DNA of 8,477 bases from CAWEHT01 sp963808455 (GTDB taxonomy: Bacteria > Chloroflexota > Anaerolineae > CG2-30-64-16). How positions within the stretch are numbered: position 1 is the first letter of the stretch; each line of letters begins with the position of its first letter. The notes beneath the pieces are model-generated. The model did no database searches and was not told where the DNA came from. It worked only from the letters and a program-made list of their open reading frames with translations. The translations under genes were made by a program, and so were the position numbers. The stretch covers positions 1-8,477 of the forward strand of contig CAWEHT010000009.1 in the NCBI GenBank assembly GCA_963808455.1. Reading direction: 5' to 3'. Below, one piece after another: positions 6,965-8,477 of the stretch.

Positions 6965-7143
6965 TCGAGCGCACTATTGTACGTGCGCCCACTTTGTGCC
7001 CGGCATGTGCGTGCTAGCGTCAGCGCAGGCCTGGGAGCACAGAGGGCCGTCCTGGGCAGCGGCCGAACGCGCGGCATCCCGGAACTCCCCGCAGTACCAG
7101 CGCAAGTTCTGTGCACGTTATGGTTTCCTCGCACCGAGCGCTC
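6965..7143. other. Non-coding region between divergent genes
   Basis: This is spacer between the antiporter promoter and the ribosome-binding site of the rightward gene. Another -10-like hexamer on the minus strand (TACAAT, complement of 6976-6981) lacks a -35. Frame 1 of the plus strand is closed by TAG at 7015-7017 and then stays open to the window end. No repeat core is recognised before about 7225. Confidence 0.5.
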
Positions 7144-7149
7144 AGGAGG
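7144..7149 (+). promoter_or_regulatory. Strong Shine-Dalgarno deciding start at 7156
   Basis: AGGAGG is followed by 6 nt (TACGTG) and ATG at 7156, the best ribosome-binding site in the window. No comparable site lies near the later in-frame candidates GTG 7666, GTG 7792 or ATG 7849. It is the main argument for the long N-terminal form of the beta-propeller protein. Confidence 0.65.
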
Positions 7150-7155
7150 TACGTG

Positions 7156-8477
7156 ATGTCCCGAGGTGATGGAAAGCAGCTCACCAGTACATATGCAGGG
7201 AAGGTCTTCGGCAGCAGCGCCGGTCATGCCGGGTTTTCCATCCCGTGGAGCGGCATGCGGCTACGCAAGAAACGCCTGGACTGTCATTCTGAGCGGCCGC
7301 GCCCACAAGGCCTGTTATCGGCGCGCCACAGCGAAGAATCCGTATCAGGAGTTTCCAGGCAGACCGGCTCCATGACCGCGCTTGACGAGTCGGCGTGGCA
7401 GGCCGAAGCACCCGTTCCGGGAATCCCGAGGCGGATTCTTCGCGGTGACTCGCCGCGACGTGAGTCTTCTCGTCAACCCGCTACCAAGAAACTCCCCGGC
7501 GACGGACCCTTCGGCCTCCGCGACCCTGCTCGTCAAGTGCGTCACGGGACCCGGCCTCAGGGTGACATTGGCGGGTTTCTTGGCCGCCCCTGTGCCGCCG
7601 CGGCGGCATGGGGGACTCAGAATGACAGCGGCGAGGCGAGCGCGAAGGGAGTTTCTAGGCAGCCGGTGGTCGAGACAATCCGCGCTGCGGCGGGACGCCG
7701 GCGACGAAGTCCCCGCAGGGGGAGCATCCCTCTTGGTGCCACTGAAAGGGCCCCCCGTTTCCGCACCACGCCGGGCAGACACCTGCCCCTGGTGGCGGCG
7801 TTGGCCGGAGGTCTCCTCTCAGTGATCGTGCTGCTCGCAGTCGCTGGAATGCCTCGGGCGGCGGCGGCCGCCCCGCTATTTCCCGACGGGGCCACCGTGC
7901 GTGGCGCGCGTGCCGGGGGCACGCTGGAGGCGGCATCGGCCATGACGGTCCCGGTCACGGAAACGGTCGCTTTCCTCCCTATGGTGGTCAACCACCCGAT
8001 CCCCATCGCCAACTGGGTGCAGTTCGGCGGTAACGCACAGCATTCGGGCGACAACACCCTGGAAGCGACGATCAGCCAGGCGAATGTGGCCACCCTCCGG
8101 CACAACTTTCAGGTCGCCCTGCCGGGCGTGGCCGACGGCGCGCCGGCCTATCTGGCCAACGTGACGACCGCCGGCGGCACGCTCAACCTGCTCTTCATGA
8201 CCCTCAAGAGCGGCACGTTGGTGGCGGTCGACGCCCAGAAGGGGACGGTGGTGTGGAGCAAGGCCCATCCTGGGAACAATTGCCGGCAATATGATGGGGA
8301 TGCCTGCTACACCACTTCGTCGCCGGCGGTGGACCCGAGCCTGCAGTACGTCTACTCCTACGGCCTGGACGGCTATGTGCACAAGCACCAGGTGAGCGAC
8401 GGGACCGAGGTGATCGGCAACGGCTGGCCGGTGCAGGCGACGCTGCGGCCAGACCTGAGAAAGGCTCGCGAATGGTA
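7156..8477 (+). CDS. Secreted PQQ-like beta-propeller protein, 3' end cut; start uncertain
   Basis: Frame 1 is open from 7018 to the window end, giving 440 residues from ATG 7156 with the gene unfinished. Residues 286-440 look like PQQ/BamB-type beta-propeller repeats: NWVQFGGNAQHSGDN, then LLFMTLKSGTLVAVDAQKGT and YVYSYGLDGYVHKHQVSDGT, the typical blade pattern of dictionary-like 'value, over time, D-x-x-x-G'. Upstream, residues 210-231 (LPLVAALAGGLLSVIVLLAV) followed by AAAAAP near 235-240 form a signal peptide preceded by Arg-rich sequence, so the propeller should be exported. Residues about 30-175 are translated repeat DNA (for example DCHSERP and HSEESVSG) and match no domain. Codons ending in G/C are 17 of 20 at 8041-8100 but 11 of 20 at 7441-7500, which argues against the repeat part being under coding selection. 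The true start may be later, but no good site is seen there. Ligand or enzyme function is unknown. Confidence 0.7.
   Translation, partial: MSRGDGKQLTSTYAGKVFGSSAGHAGFSIPWSGMRLRKKRLDCHSERPRPQGLLSARHSEESVSGVSRQTGSMTALDESAWQAEAPVPGIPRRILRGDSPRRESSRQPATKKLPGDGPFGLRDPARQVRHGTRPQGDIGGFLGRPCAAAAAWGTQNDSGEASAKGVSRQPVVETIRAAAGRRRRSPRRGSIPLGATERAPRFRTTPGRHLPLVAALAGGLLSVIVLLAVAGMPRAAAAAPLFPDGATVRGARAGGTLEAASAMTVPVTETVAFLPMVVNHPIPIANWVQFGGNAQHSGDNTLEATISQANVATLRHNFQVALPGVADGAPAYLANVTTAGGTLNLLFMTLKSGTLVAVDAQKGTVVWSKAHPGNNCRQYDGDACYTTSSPAVDPSLQYVYSYGLDGYVHKHQVSDGTEVIGNGWPVQATLRPDLRKAREW
7225..7292 (+). repeat. Repeat locus 2: forward left part
   Basis: The pair CATGCCG (7225-7231) and CGGCATG (7251-7257) can form a hairpin, followed by ACGCAAGAAAC and the core CTGTCATTCTGAG (7281-7293). 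Bases 7263-7293 match 4696-4726 with 2 differences in 31. The similarity extends leftward over GGCAYGCGGC. This is the same arrangement of hairpin, AGAAAC and core as in locus 1. Confidence 0.75.
7293..7408 (+). repeat. Direct repeat copy B, upstream of the antiporter gene
   Basis: This is the partner of 4862-4977, gapless and in direct orientation. Unlike copy A it keeps the CTGTCATTCTGAG core just before it. The arms CGCGCC (7298-7303) and GGCGCG (7319-7324) pair. The same positions in copy A (CGTGCC and GGCGTG) pair with two G-U wobbles, so both differences keep the stem as plus-strand RNA. Confidence 0.85.
7430..7665 (-). repeat. Repeat locus 2: inverted units
   Basis: Read on the minus strand, this stretch repeats the boxes of the family: core CTGTCATTCTGAG (complement of 7616-7628), the perfect palindrome TGCCGCCG/CGGCGGCA (7593-7608), AAGAAACCC (near 7573-7581), a second core TGTCACCCTGAG (complement of 7556-7567), CTTGACG (complement of 7531-7537), GGCCGAAGG (complement of 7508-7516), AAGAAAC-like sequence near 7487-7493, and GCGAAGAATCC (complement of 7432-7442). 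The core-to-core unit of 73 bp at 7556-7628 matches the 72-bp unit at 4655-4726. On the plus strand, GGAGTTTCTAGGCAGCCGG at about 7648-7666 resembles the right part of copy B. Confidence 0.75.
7666..7780 (+). other. Arg-rich stretch before the signal segment
   Basis: No repeat core is recognised here. In frame 1 it encodes a basic stretch (AAAGRRRRSPRRG, then RAPRFRTTPGRH) leading into the hydrophobic segment. GTG at 7666 would be an in-frame alternative start, giving a 48-residue basic N-region, but it lacks a well-spaced ribosome-binding site. GTG 7792 lies inside the hydrophobic segment and also lacks one. Confidence 0.4.

Noticed and set aside
7345..7825. Other open frames through repeat locus 2 (minus 7345-7782, plus 7382-7825)
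   Set aside because: The locus is stop-poor in several frames, the translations are repeat-derived, and neither frame joins a recognisable domain.

Overview
The window is a GC-rich bacterial segment. The left half is gene-dense and the right half carries dispersed repeats. Genes seen: the 3' part of an OmpR/PhoB-type response regulator; its membrane histidine kinase; a type I ABC exporter half-transporter split by a one-base frameshift; an RpiR-family SIS-domain regulator; a CPA1 (NhaP-type) Na+/H+ antiporter on the minus strand; and the 5' part of a secreted PQQ-like beta-propeller protein running off the right edge. No rRNA, tRNA, CRISPR array or transposase gene was recognised. The organism cannot be fixed from this. 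High GC, the repeat type and the gene mix would fit Chloroflexota, but that is a guess.

Layout. Positions 1-1565 hold a two-component operon whose genes overlap by 4 bp (ATGA). A perfect 14-bp hairpin follows at 1568-1604, only 4 nt before the ABC transporter start. The exporter reads 1609-3189, then shifts frame and continues to 3518. Its stop codon lies inside an extended -10 promoter (TGGTATAAT) that probably drives the RpiR-type gene (3557-4624). The kinase has a very short extracytoplasmic loop. It is therefore of the intramembrane-sensing shape, which often works with a neighbouring transporter; a link to this exporter is inferred only.

Positions 4625-5240 and 6903 to about 7780 are two repeat-rich stretches on either side of the antiporter. 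Both carry a dispersed repeat family with the core CTGTCATTCTGAG, small hairpins of differing sequence, AAGAAAC boxes, GCGAAGAATCC boxes and GGAGTTTCY boxes. One 116-bp block occurs on both sides in the same orientation, 2431 bp apart, so the antiporter is bracketed by direct repeats. Locus 2 also holds inverted copies.

The most unusual point is at the right. A strong Shine-Dalgarno and ATG (AGGAGG, ATG at 7156) open a frame that runs without a stop through the whole second repeat locus, then through a hydrophobic signal segment, and into the beta-propeller domain at the window edge. Either the repeat was captured as an N-terminal extension of the secreted protein, or the gene starts much later and the open frame is a by-product of a stop-poor repeat.
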